From NCBI GenBank assembly GCA_029555925.1, contig JAKPQU010000625.1:1-11466 (forward strand): a DNA stretch of 11,466 bases, written 5' to 3'. The stretch comes from Bacillota bacterium (lineage in GTDB: Bacteria; Eremiobacterota; SpSt-956; JAKJGF01). Under the pieces are notes generated by a model. The model did no database searches. It had not been told where the DNA came from and was given only the letters and a program-made list of their open reading frames with translations. This document shows positions 1 to 7,357 of this stretch, in pieces (position 1 is the stretch's first letter; every line of letters begins with the position of its first letter). A program made the position numbers and the translations under genes.

Positions 1-145
1 TAATACTATAGAAAAAACGAATTTTTCTTCTCCAGAGCCTGCCAGTCAGAAGCTTTTTATGGATACCCTTTTACCTGTTACGGTACTTAGGCTTCACCAT
101 TCATCTTTAATATATAAATTGCTGAGTTAAACATATATATGTTCT

Positions 146-180
146 CGTGACGCGTAACGCGTAACGCGTGACGAGTTACG
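146..180 (+). repeat. CGTGACG-type heptamer array, five units
   Basis: Five consecutive 7-base units read on the plus strand: CGTGACG, CGTAACG, CGTAACG, CGTGACG, AGTTACG. The flanks 144-154 and 165-175 are also near inverted repeats (10 of 11 pairs), so the array could fold back. The same heptamer recurs in the same orientation at 3926 and 9105, always between genes. The pattern is reminiscent of the short tandemly repeated heptanucleotides (STRR) known from cyanobacteria, but whether it is related is unknown. Confidence 0.85.
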
Positions 181-235
181 GGAGGAAAACCTTTATTACA
201 TGCTTATGGTCAGGTCAGTAAATTCTAATGTTATT

Positions 236-265
236 AGTGAGTAAAGATTGTATCCACTACTCACT
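236..265. repeat. Inverted repeat downstream of the kinase stop
   Basis: AGTGAGTA (236-243) is perfectly complementary to TACTCACT (258-265), leaving a 14-base loop. It lies 7 bases beyond the kinase stop codon in the direction of transcription. The hairpin is AT-rich and is not followed by a T run on the minus strand, so it does not meet the usual picture of an intrinsic terminator. It might be a weak terminator or a 3'-end stabilising hairpin. Confidence 0.35.
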
Positions 266-272
266 TAAATTA

Positions 273-1253
273 TCATCCCGGGAAGAAAAAAGATATTAAA
301 TTCCTGTACCAGGATTTTTTTTCATTCCCTCCATGTTTTTTGTCCATCATTTGAGGAGACTGACCTGATAAATTCTCAATAGCTTCTCTCATTTCTTTTG
401 CGCTTCCATACCTGTCTGCCAGTTCCATTGACAGGGCTTTCATGACTATTGCTTCAAGACCTTTCGATACATTTGAATTAAGCTCTCTTACAGGGCTAAA
501 ATCAAAAGGAATTAAAGGAATAACACCTGTCAGAAGACAGTGCATGGTAGCACCAAGGGAATAGATATCTGTTCTTACCTGCGGCTGTCCCTGAAACAAT
601 TCCTTCGGTGCATAAGCAGGAGTTCCCACACTTGTCATTGTATCCTGGCTAAGAGGATTTACTGTCCGTGCAAGACCAAAATCTATAAGCATTACCTTCT
701 CATCGGAAGACTGTAACATTACATTCTCCGGCTTCATATCACGATATATGACAGGAGGATTCTGACTGTGAAGATATTCCAGGGCATGAAGTATCTCTAT
801 GGCCCATTTTATTACAAGCTCTTCAGGCACACCACGTCCTTCATAACCCTGGAGAACCGTATCAAGATCTTTACCGTCCACATAATCCATTACAAGATAA
901 TATCTGTTGCCATCTATAAAATAATCCCTTACAACAGGTATATTACTGTGATGGAGAGAACGAAGAATTCTGGCTTCTCTCTTAAAACTGTCAATCATAT
1001 ACTGATTATTTCCTGCTTCAATAGACTGTCCAAGCATTTCTTTTACGGCACAGAGTGTATCAAATCTTTTATCCAGAGCTTCATAAACAGCTCCCATACC
1101 ACCGGATTTAATCAATCTTTTTATTTCATAATTTTCATGTAGAATCAAACCGGGTTTTAATTTACTCTCTGTCAAAAGTGAATAACCACATTTATGACAT
1201 AATGTGTCGTTATCATCATTCTCATGATTGCAATGATCACAATATAATGACAT
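273..1253 (-). CDS. Zinc-ribbon Ser/Thr protein kinase (Hanks type, cytosolic)
   Basis: A 326-residue eukaryotic-like kinase that would phosphorylate Ser/Thr on unknown partners. An N-terminal zinc ribbon has CxxC pairs at C5/C8 and C19/C22. The kinase domain covers about residues 42-297: glycine loop K-S-G-G-M-G (49-54), ATP-anchoring K71, alpha-C E93, catalytic YRD motif (D172) with K174 and N177, metal-binding DFG (191-193), and the late conserved R281. All catalytic residues are present, so activity is expected. The first glycine of the usual GxGxxG loop is Lys (K49). There is no transmembrane helix, and the C-terminal 25 residues are a basic linker plus a short hydrophobic end. The start is chosen at the ATG at 1253 because GGAG lies 6 bases before it; a TTG at 1265 would add 4 residues but overlaps that GGAG. 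It follows the sensor gene by 29 bases, so the two are probably co-transcribed. Confidence 0.93.
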   Translation of the reverse strand: MSLYCDHCNHENDDNDTLCHKCGYSLLTESKLKPGLILHENYEIKRLIKSGGMGAVYEALDKRFDTLCAVKEMLGQSIEAGNNQYMIDSFKREARILRSLHHSNIPVVRDYFIDGNRYYLVMDYVDGKDLDTVLQGYEGRGVPEELVIKWAIEILHALEYLHSQNPPVIYRDMKPENVMLQSSDEKVMLIDFGLARTVNPLSQDTMTSVGTPAYAPKELFQGQPQVRTDIYSLGATMHCLLTGVIPLIPFDFSPVRELNSNVSKGLEAIVMKALSMELADRYGSAKEMREAIENLSGQSPQMMDKKHGGNEKKSWYRNLISFFFPG

Positions 1254-1259
1254 AATTTG

Positions 1260-1263
1260 CTCC
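1260..1263 (-). promoter_or_regulatory. Ribosome binding site that decides the kinase start
   Basis: GGAG on the minus strand, 6 bases before the ATG at 1253. The alternative TTG start at 1265 lies immediately upstream of this site, so it cannot use it. The ATG is therefore preferred. Confidence 0.75.
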
Positions 1264-1282
1264 AAATTATCAGTTCAGTTCA

Positions 1283-3340
1283 TTATCCGTCCTTCGTTCC
1301 GTCAGAAACTTCATGTTTATCTTCAGGTAAAATTTCTGCCGTATTCGCCTCTTCTATAATCTTCTGTCCCTCTTCGGATATACTCACAGATTTATCACGT
1401 TTATCGTCAGGCAAAATTTCTGTCTTCTGTCCCTCTCCTATAATCCTCTGTCCCTCTTCGGGTACACCCACAGATTTATCACGTTTATCGTCAGGCAAAA
1501 TTTCTGCCGTATGCGCCTCTTTCACAGGTTCATGTCCCCCTTCTGACAGATTCACGGATTTATTATCTGTAGAATCTTCGCTATCGTCCTGTCTCATAAT
1601 AGAAGCTGTCTCCGAAGAAAGAGGCTTTCTGTCTCTGATTCTTCTATCTCTGAAATATTTGCTTCCAGGACGCTTTTTCAAATATACAAGAAGCTCCGAG
1701 AATATCTGACTTATCTGAAGAGGATGAATTATCTGTCTTTTCTCATTTGTTGATACTGCAATAGAAAGAGTCATAAGAGGAAATTTTTTTATTGTTCCTT
1801 CTTTATCTCTCCAGGCAAAACCGCTTTTCTGCCTGTCTTCTTCCGTATAATATAATACTATCTGCTTATCAAAAGAAGCTATTATTTCCTCACATATTTT
1901 ATCTACTTTATCCGGAGTTGTAATAAAAACAATATCGTCTCCTCCTAGATGTCCAACAAAATCATCTTTATTGCCTGACTCCTTTACAATATTTGTGACA
2001 AGTGTGGCAGTCATCCTTATAACACTATCCCCTTTAGGGAAACCGTAACGCTGATTATAAACATTAAAATTATCTATATCAACCATAGTAACGGCAAATT
2101 TTTTGCCACTGTCTATTATATCAAAAAGTTTTTTCTGCACAGTAAAATTGCCCGGAAGATTGGTTATATTGTTCATATCCATAGAACTATTGCTCTTTAT
2201 ATCCAGATATTTTTGATGTAATCTGTTAACACCGGCACCAATTTGAGCGAGTTCATCGTGACCCTTTATATGTATCTGTGATTCCTGCTCCATATCTATT
2301 AATGTATCAATATCAAAAGCAAGAAGTGTTAAGCCTCTGGAAAAATAAAAAATTATACTGCACATACATATGATGAGCAGTAATAATGATATGAATAAAA
2401 TAACAGTAATCTTAATCTGTAATTGTTCTCCTGAGGAAATAAATTTATTATATGGTATTGACAGAGCAACACTCCAGCCAAGTGTCTTATTCACAGGAGT
2501 AAAAGCTACAATACGCTTTTTTCCCTCCCGTGAAACATAGGACGTACAGCCATAGCCATAAGTCAACAAACCATTTCTTAAAGAGGCATCTCTATCTTCC
2601 TCTATTAATCCTATCATGGCGGGGTCAGAATTATATTTTTCAGGATAAGATATAAGAAGAGGTTTTTTTTCATTATCTATGCCTATCAACCAGGCAAAAC
2701 TATCTTCTACAAACCATATTCTTTTAAATTTAGTTTCATTAAACAGGTCATGAATATCTTCCAGATTATAGGTGCCTGCTATAATACCCGTATCATGTCC
2801 CTTATAATTTACCAGGCATGCCATATTAATAGCCACCTGTTCTGTTTTAAAGACAGGGGAAATATATTTATATCTTTTTTTCTTTTCTTCACGCGTGGCA
2901 AGAAGTAATTTAAAATAGTCCCTATCACTCAGGTTTTCACCGGGTTTATCGACGATTTTCCCGTCTAAAATCTTTATAAGCACATCACCTTTTTCATCTA
3001 TAAACCTGAGTTCATTGAAGGCACTGTACTGTTCGGAAAAAAGTTTAAATTTCAATTCAGCTTCTTTTCTTTTTTTCTCAATCATCTTTTTATCTTTTCC
3101 CTCTCTTGCCGATATATAATCTGTGAGAGCGAAAGTGCCAAGAAGTATAATCAACTGCTCTTTCGAATCTACAAGGTGATTAACCTGCCTGGCAAGTATT
3201 TCTGACTGACTTAAAGCAAGCTGTTTATTATTGTTAAAAAAACTGCTTATAACGTACCTGTTTATCAATAAAGAAGCCAGAAACAAAATCAAAACAGTTA
3301 TAAAAACAAAGGAAACAAAAATTTTAGATCCGAATTTCAT
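1283..3340 (-). CDS. Membrane sensor protein with HAMP and divergent GGDEF domain, repeat tail
   Basis: A 685-residue inner-membrane signalling protein. A transmembrane helix (about 8-30) is followed by an extracytoplasmic domain (about 31-305) of Cache-like look, for example R140-D141-Y142-F143 near the middle as in many dCache sensors. A second helix (about 309-333), a HAMP-like linker (334-385) and a GGDEF-family domain (about 391-565) follow. The signature is GGDDI (466-470) instead of GGDEF; the metal-binding D421 and base-contacting N429 positions are kept, and there is no RxxD inhibitory site. The GHLGGDD context resembles a GGDDF-type GGDEF subgroup, so diguanylate cyclase activity is possible but unproven. 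Residues about 590-680 are an acidic low-complexity tail of 28-residue repeats. The ATG at 3340 has GAGG 7 bases upstream. The ligand is unknown. Confidence 0.88.
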   Translation of the reverse strand: MKFGSKIFVSFVFITVLILFLASLLINRYVISSFFNNNKQLALSQSEILARQVNHLVDSKEQLIILLGTFALTDYISAREGKDKKMIEKKRKEAELKFKLFSEQYSAFNELRFIDEKGDVLIKILDGKIVDKPGENLSDRDYFKLLLATREEKKKRYKYISPVFKTEQVAINMACLVNYKGHDTGIIAGTYNLEDIHDLFNETKFKRIWFVEDSFAWLIGIDNEKKPLLISYPEKYNSDPAMIGLIEEDRDASLRNGLLTYGYGCTSYVSREGKKRIVAFTPVNKTLGWSVALSIPYNKFISSGEQLQIKITVILFISLLLLIICMCSIIFYFSRGLTLLAFDIDTLIDMEQESQIHIKGHDELAQIGAGVNRLHQKYLDIKSNSSMDMNNITNLPGNFTVQKKLFDIIDSGKKFAVTMVDIDNFNVYNQRYGFPKGDSVIRMTATLVTNIVKESGNKDDFVGHLGGDDIVFITTPDKVDKICEEIIASFDKQIVLYYTEEDRQKSGFAWRDKEGTIKKFPLMTLSIAVSTNEKRQIIHPLQISQIFSELLVYLKKRPGSKYFRDRRIRDRKPLSSETASIMRQDDSEDSTDNKSVNLSEGGHEPVKEAHTAEILPDDKRDKSVGVPEEGQRIIGEGQKTEILPDDKRDKSVSISEEGQKIIEEANTAEILPEDKHEVSDGTKDG
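1300..1573 (-). repeat. 84-bp (28-residue) in-frame tandem repeat, about 3.5 copies
   Basis: The 3' end of the sensor gene repeats with a period of 84 bases. The block starting at 1385 recurs at 1469 with a nearly identical core of almost 40 bases (CACAGATTTATCACGTTTAT followed by CGTCAGGCAAAATTTCTG). In protein the core reads EILPDDKRDKSV (613-624 and 641-652), with more diverged copies before (KSV at 594-596) and after (EILPEDK at 669-675). The period is a multiple of three, so copy number can change without breaking the frame. Confidence 0.85.
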
Positions 3341-3357
3341 AAAAATACCTCACTATA

Positions 3358-3391
3358 GAAGCAGGGAACAGGCATGCCTGTTCCCTGCTTC
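3358..3391. repeat. Perfect 34-bp palindrome in the leader of the sensor gene
   Basis: GAAGCAGGGAACAGGCAT and its exact reverse complement form an uninterrupted 34-base palindrome. It is GC-richer than its surroundings. In the transcript it would make a hairpin of up to 16 pairs lying only 6 bases before the ribosome binding site (GAGG near 3348-3351) of the sensor gene and 26 bases after the stop of the upstream gene. No T run follows, so a simple intrinsic terminator is unlikely. It could be an attenuating or processing hairpin, a protein binding site or a repeat element. Confidence 0.9.
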
Positions 3392-3417
3392 ACACAGAAA
3401 TATCTGTAACGAAAAAG

Positions 3418-3819
3418 TTAAACTTTCTTCTTCGCACTGGCCTGGCGAATAGGTAGAGGATATTGTATTACCTGTTGATTATCAAGAAAAATCTGTACCC
3501 AGTAGGTTCCAGGTTCAGGAAATACTATTTCCTGGTACATATTGATAGCCATAAAAGGTGTTTCATCATCTTCAAGCATGAATTCATGATCTTTTGTATC
3601 TGTAAGAACAGTCTTTTTATCAGGTCTCAATATCTTTGTTCTTTCAGTATGAGGGCCAAGGCCATAGCACCATCCGTTATTTATAAAAAAATTAGGACTT
3701 TTAATAGGAAATTCAGGGAAAGGCAGTTCATAAAAGATATACTTAAAACTCGGGGGTTTATTACCTGATTCATCAACCTCTAGACACGGAATAGAAAACT
3801 GTAATGAAGGTTTTTTCAA
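3418..3819 (-). CDS. Small DUF6941-like protein of unknown function
   Basis: A 133-residue soluble protein with no signal peptide or membrane helix. Its pattern of alternating strands, the NGWCYGLGPHTERTKIL segment (48-64) and the FPEPGTYWVQIFLDN segment (101-115) resembles proteins grouped as DUF6941, which look like a small beta-sandwich. This assignment is from memory of the family's appearance and is moderate. The molecular role is not known. The start is a TTG at 3819: an in-frame TGA lies 9 bases upstream, no earlier start is possible, and AAGGAG lies 10 bases before it. The last residues (RQASAKKKV) are basic. It sits between the GT-C/NHL gene (140 bases upstream) and the sensor gene (77 bases downstream), so it may be carried on the same transcript. 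Confidence 0.8.
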   Translation of the reverse strand: MKKPSLQFSIPCLEVDESGNKPPSFKYIFYELPFPEFPIKSPNFFINNGWCYGLGPHTERTKILRPDKKTVLTDTKDHEFMLEDDETPFMAINMYQEIVFPEPGTYWVQIFLDNQQVIQYPLPIRQASAKKKV

Positions 3820-3829
3820 AAACTTTCAA

Positions 3830-3835
3830 CTCCTT
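3830..3835 (-). promoter_or_regulatory. Ribosome binding site supporting a TTG start
   Basis: AAGGAG on the minus strand, 10 bases before the TTG at 3819. The spacing is slightly long, but an in-frame stop between the two leaves no other start for the DUF6941-like gene. A near-palindrome (3839-3852, GGCAAATATTAGCC on the plus strand) lies just upstream and might fold close to the site. Confidence 0.65.
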
Positions 3836-3925
3836 AATGGCAAATATTAGCCGTCATATTTTTTATAATACTTTCTATATGAAAAAGCTTTTTTCCTGCC
3901 CTCTTTTAATTTTTATTTTAATTAT

Positions 3926-3941
3926 CGTGACGCATGACGCG
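3926..3941 (+). repeat. CGTGACG-type heptamer repeat, two units
   Basis: CGTGACG followed by CATGACG and a terminal CG, preceded by ATTAT as at the 9105 copy. It lies in the 140-base gap between the GT-C/NHL gene and the DUF6941-like gene, starting 18 bases beyond the stop codon of the former. It is in the same orientation as the copies at 146 and 9105. Confidence 0.8.
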
Positions 3942-3959
3942 AGAATTGACTGTAGAAAA

Positions 3960-6900
3960 CTACTTTAAATCAATTATCTGAATGGAATTACCGTTAAAAT
4001 CACTTATAATTAACTTTGCATCCTTCTCATTACAGGCTATTCCTATAGGAGCACTCATTCTGCCCAGGACAGACTTTGTAGTCAGAACAGATACTAATTT
4101 ATTGCCCTTTAACTCATATATAAGTATCTTTTCCTGAGACGAATCTGTAAGGTAAAGTTTATCTGAGGAATCAACTGCAAGATAGGGTTCTCTTATATTA
4201 TTACCATACCATCCGGGAACATCAAACTTATCCAGAAAAGTACCGTCAGGCTTAAATCTCTGAACCCTCTGATTCCACGTATCGGCTACAACAATATTTC
4301 CTCCACTGTCAATAGCAAGTCCTACCGGCTCCTGAAGCTGACCGTCCCCGCTTCCTTTTGAACCGAACTGTTTTAATAATTCACCTTTCTGATTATATTT
4401 CTTTATAAAACAGTTCCCCGTATCGGTTACATAAATATCACCATGACTGTCCACTACAACATCTCTCGGGCCATAAAAATCTCCCTTCCAGGAAAATTGA
4501 TAGACTCCATCAAGAGAAAAACGCTCTATTCTTTGATTCCATGTATCTGCCACATAAACATAGCCATTTTTCCTGTCAATTCCTATACCGCATGGTTCCT
4601 GAAATTTACCTTCTTTACTTCCCTGTTCTCCCCATGAAGAAAGAAATACGCCGCGAGAAGAAAATTTTTCTATTCTATGATTCAGAGAATCTACTACATA
4701 TATATTACCATCCCGGTCTATATCTATATCTCTGGGACAGTTAAACTGGCCGGCAGACGCGCCCTTATTACCTGTAACCGCTACGTTATTTACCAGTGTA
4801 GATGGCAGTGAAGGAGTTCTTTCCTGTGCCACATTTAAACCCATAAGAGGAACAGCTTCCAGCGGAGGAAGCTTTGAGAAATCCTTTTTCATATATAATA
4901 TGTAATCAGTAGAGCCTGTATCATTCCATACATGTCTGAAAAATATAAATCTGTAAAGAATGTCACAAAATTCTTCAAAGCCATTTTTTACAGAACTTTT
5001 TAAAACCAGTTGAATCTCGTGAGTTGAAAAATTCATATTTTTCAGAGTTTCCGTAAGTTCATCACCGGTAAAGACATGAAAGTTAAACGGTTTTATAAGG
5101 TTTAATTTATCTTCCGATATATTATTTTTCAACGTATTCAGCGTTTTATCATCGATCTCAAACAATTCTTTTTTCCACAAATAAGACAGAAGTTTTCTGT
5201 TATCAGCTATCCACCAGGCCCTTAATTTCATATGTTCCCTGGAAAAATCACCTGCAAGGAAAGGTTCGACACTGCTCTGTTTCTCCGGAGATGAGAGAAT
5301 GGCAATACCTCTCTTTGCATCTTCTGCAGAACTAGGAAGAGAATATTGAACGGTAAAGTTTCGAAGATACCATACAAAAGGCCATGAGACTTCATTGTCC
5401 ACAAAAATAACATAATTCTTTTTTTGTCCTGTTTCTTTTTCCTCTTTTTTGAAATTATTTACAATATCGGATAATCTCCTGGTTGTATCGACAACATCTC
5501 TCGTAGTCTGGGTAAAAACCATGGGTTCTACCGGATTATCACCCATTTTAAAATTCAAACGGAAACTGCTATATACATTAAACCATAAAAGAATTACAAG
5601 TATTACGCCAGTGGCGTATTTAACATATGTTTTTCCTTCCTGAAAAATCTTTCCTACAGTCATACCTGCCATAACAGTCAGAGGCAGAACAATGGGAACC
5701 ATAAGCCACGGAACCTTTTCCTGTGCATAGGAATATATAAAAAGACTGCTTAAAGACCAGTATATCACAAATGATACAAAGGTATCTTTTCCTTCAAGAT
5801 AAAAAATCATACGTAATATTCCCCATAAAACATAGAAAAAACATACCGCACATGCCGGATAAAGGATAAATTTCTGTGTAAGGAGAGGAACTGTATCCTG
5901 GGCAAAAGCATAAAGATAGATTAATATGAGAGAAGTGTAGAAAATAACAGGTGTAATTCTGTCTTTTTTTCTGACTAAATACCATATACCTATAAGAGCA
6001 AATAACACAGTGGCAAATTCATAAAGACACAGTTTGGAAATATAATAATAAAAAGGGCCGGGAATTCTGGGCTTTACCTGTTGATTAAAAACCCAGTAAC
6101 TGAAAAATCCGAATATACCTGTAAAAAGGCCTCTGGGATTTGTAAAAAAAGAAGTAAAAAATACGGAAAATATAACGGCAAAGGAAAAAAGCCCGTTAAG
6201 TAATGGTACAAAATCCCTGTTCACATAGGCATGATGCAAAATATTCTTTATTTCCTCTTCCCGGAAAGACAGTTTAACAAGTTCCGTTCTCATCTCATAT
6301 TGTGAGAAATTTTTATTTTTCAATTTTTCCAGAGAATCCAGTTTTTTATTAAAATCTTTCAGGTTTTCAACTTCTTCTTCTCTTAATTTATCTATAGTTT
6401 CATCTTTAATTATAAAAAATCCCCTTATATTCCGGATAAACGTGTTCAGGCTATCTACAGGATTTATATCTCCTGTTTTTTTACTCTGAATATAATGCTC
6501 CAGTCCGTTAAGGGTAATTATTCTCAGGAACAGGATAGATAAAGCGAGTCTGTAGCCTTCTTTCTTCACTACAACTTCAGAAAAAGACTTTCGAAGATAT
6601 GACATAATATCATGTTCCTGCAGTACCGTATTTGTAGCTTTTTCTACCATACATTTAAAGAATATAAAGGAGAAAAATATAAATAAGATTATATAGGTGT
6701 CCTCTTTAGTTACAAAAGACAGAGCACAGAGAGCAAAACAAAAGGATAAATAATCGGAGTTCTTTTCCCTCCAGTAATAGAGAAAACAGATGATCATACC
6801 GAGTGTTGTAACAGTTATATAAATATCATGCCTTATAAATCGTGAAAAATATGTAAGAGTTGGCGATATTGCACCAAGTAAAGTGATAAAAATAGCCGTT

Positions 6901-7340
6901 TTCGGGTCGAGAAATTTTTTCAGGGCAAAAAAGAGAAAAATAAGAATTAAACCGCATAGTGCAGGAACAACCCTTCCATTGACGTCAGTGGCAACGACAT
7001 GAAGGAAACCTCCCCATATTCTGTATATGACAGCATTGGCAAAATAAAGGAATGTTCCATGATATGTAGGGTCATACTTGTAGCACCCCGGCCCTTTATT
7101 AGCAATTTCCCAGGAATAATAGGCATGGATTCCCTCGTCATGATGGTAAGCCCTGCTTCCCAGGTCATAAAAATGGGTAAAAAGTGTATAGACCAGAATA
7201 AATAAAAAAGGAATAAGAATATCTGTATTCTTAAAAGAATTAACCGGAATGGCTACATCATTCTTTAATTCATCATTCGATATGTTTTGCGTTTCTTTTC
7301 TTTCTGATATTTTTTGAGTTTCTTTGCTTTTTTTTGCCAT
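3960..7340 (-). CDS. Agl23-like GT-C glycosyltransferase fused to an NHL beta-propeller
   Basis: A 1126-residue membrane protein. The N-terminal part (about 40-595) has around a dozen hydrophobic helices and the hallmarks of TIGR03663 (flippase activity-associated protein Agl23 family), which has distant similarity to dolichyl-phosphate-mannose mannosyltransferases: the DE pair (D68-E69 in HHDEGIHAYY), two arginines (R167, R170) and a VPWL motif near 543. The family's HGP tripeptide is HGT here (94-96). A charged stretch of about 150 residues (229-378) interrupts the helices. A mixed alpha/beta segment (about 605-825) containing WPFVWYLRNF follows. Six NHL repeats (about 856-1124), with DTWNQR-type signatures at 932-937 and 1020-1025, should form a beta-propeller outside the cytoplasm. 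A role in transferring a lipid-linked sugar to a surface acceptor is inferred. The ATG at 7340 is chosen over one at 7346 because GGGGAG directly abuts the latter. Confidence 0.9.
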   Translation of the reverse strand: MAKKSKETQKISERKETQNISNDELKNDVAIPVNSFKNTDILIPFLFILVYTLFTHFYDLGSRAYHHDEGIHAYYSWEIANKGPGCYKYDPTYHGTFLYFANAVIYRIWGGFLHVVATDVNGRVVPALCGLILIFLFFALKKFLDPKTAIFITLLGAISPTLTYFSRFIRHDIYITVTTLGMIICFLYYWREKNSDYLSFCFALCALSFVTKEDTYIILFIFFSFIFFKCMVEKATNTVLQEHDIMSYLRKSFSEVVVKKEGYRLALSILFLRIITLNGLEHYIQSKKTGDINPVDSLNTFIRNIRGFFIIKDETIDKLREEEVENLKDFNKKLDSLEKLKNKNFSQYEMRTELVKLSFREEEIKNILHHAYVNRDFVPLLNGLFSFAVIFSVFFTSFFTNPRGLFTGIFGFFSYWVFNQQVKPRIPGPFYYYISKLCLYEFATVLFALIGIWYLVRKKDRITPVIFYTSLILIYLYAFAQDTVPLLTQKFILYPACAVCFFYVLWGILRMIFYLEGKDTFVSFVIYWSLSSLFIYSYAQEKVPWLMVPIVLPLTVMAGMTVGKIFQEGKTYVKYATGVILVILLWFNVYSSFRLNFKMGDNPVEPMVFTQTTRDVVDTTRRLSDIVNNFKKEEKETGQKKNYVIFVDNEVSWPFVWYLRNFTVQYSLPSSAEDAKRGIAILSSPEKQSSVEPFLAGDFSREHMKLRAWWIADNRKLLSYLWKKELFEIDDKTLNTLKNNISEDKLNLIKPFNFHVFTGDELTETLKNMNFSTHEIQLVLKSSVKNGFEEFCDILYRFIFFRHVWNDTGSTDYILYMKKDFSKLPPLEAVPLMGLNVAQERTPSLPSTLVNNVAVTGNKGASAGQFNCPRDIDIDRDGNIYVVDSLNHRIEKFSSRGVFLSSWGEQGSKEGKFQEPCGIGIDRKNGYVYVADTWNQRIERFSLDGVYQFSWKGDFYGPRDVVVDSHGDIYVTDTGNCFIKKYNQKGELLKQFGSKGSGDGQLQEPVGLAIDSGGNIVVADTWNQRVQRFKPDGTFLDKFDVPGWYGNNIREPYLAVDSSDKLYLTDSSQEKILIYELKGNKLVSVLTTKSVLGRMSAPIGIACNEKDAKLIISDFNGNSIQIIDLK

Positions 7341-7346
7341 GTTCAT

Positions 7347-7352
7347 CTCCCC
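7347..7352 (-). promoter_or_regulatory. Ribosome binding site that decides the GT-C/NHL start
   Basis: GGGGAG on the minus strand. It is 6 bases before the ATG at 7340 but touches the ATG at 7346 with no spacer. The downstream ATG is therefore the better start, giving 1126 rather than 1128 residues. Confidence 0.7.
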
Positions 7353-7357
7353 TTTTA

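Larger units (their letters stand above)
1..272. other. Non-coding end region downstream of the kinase gene
   Basis: No open reading frame with coding character was found on either strand here. The stretch holds a CGTGACG-type heptamer array (146-180), an inverted repeat (236-265) and a small hairpin around 72-85 (TACC, loop TGTTAC, GGTA). It lies 3' of the kinase stop codon and could contain the end of the transcription unit, but no T-rich intrinsic terminator is visible. No known riboswitch class could be matched by eye. Confidence 0.5.

Noticed and set aside
1..20. Near match of the first bases (AATACTATAGAAAA) to 10186-10200
   Set aside because: Short and AT-rich, with the second copy inside a coding gene. 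Chance is the likely reason.
30..100. A possible structured RNA or riboswitch near the left edge
   Set aside because: Small complementary pairs exist (AGCCT with AGGCT, GAAGC with GCTTC, TACC with GGTA), but they do not match the conserved core of a class I could recognise, and the gene it might control lies outside the window.
146..180. The heptamer array as a CRISPR array
   Set aside because: Units are 7 bases long and directly adjacent, with no spacers and no cas genes nearby.
768..1142. A 124-codon plus-strand open frame inside the kinase gene
   Set aside because: It lies wholly within the kinase catalytic domain, has no family resemblance, and shows no ribosome binding site worth noting.
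1257..1709. A 150-codon plus-strand open frame with repeated Ser-rich segments
   Set aside because: It is the antisense shadow of the 84-bp repeats in the sensor gene. The repeat period is a multiple of three, so any frame stays open. The minus-strand frame has the clear protein family.
3820..3959. A possible promoter ahead of the DUF6941-like gene
   Set aside because: The stretch is AT-rich with TATTAT and TATAAA, but no -35-like box with proper spacing could be found on the minus strand. The AAAAAGCTTTTT palindrome at 3882-3893 is not followed by features of a terminator.
4240..4560. Repeated DNA stretches around DTWNQR codons
   Set aside because: These are the NHL repeats of the propeller, explained by the protein fold rather than a separate DNA repeat.
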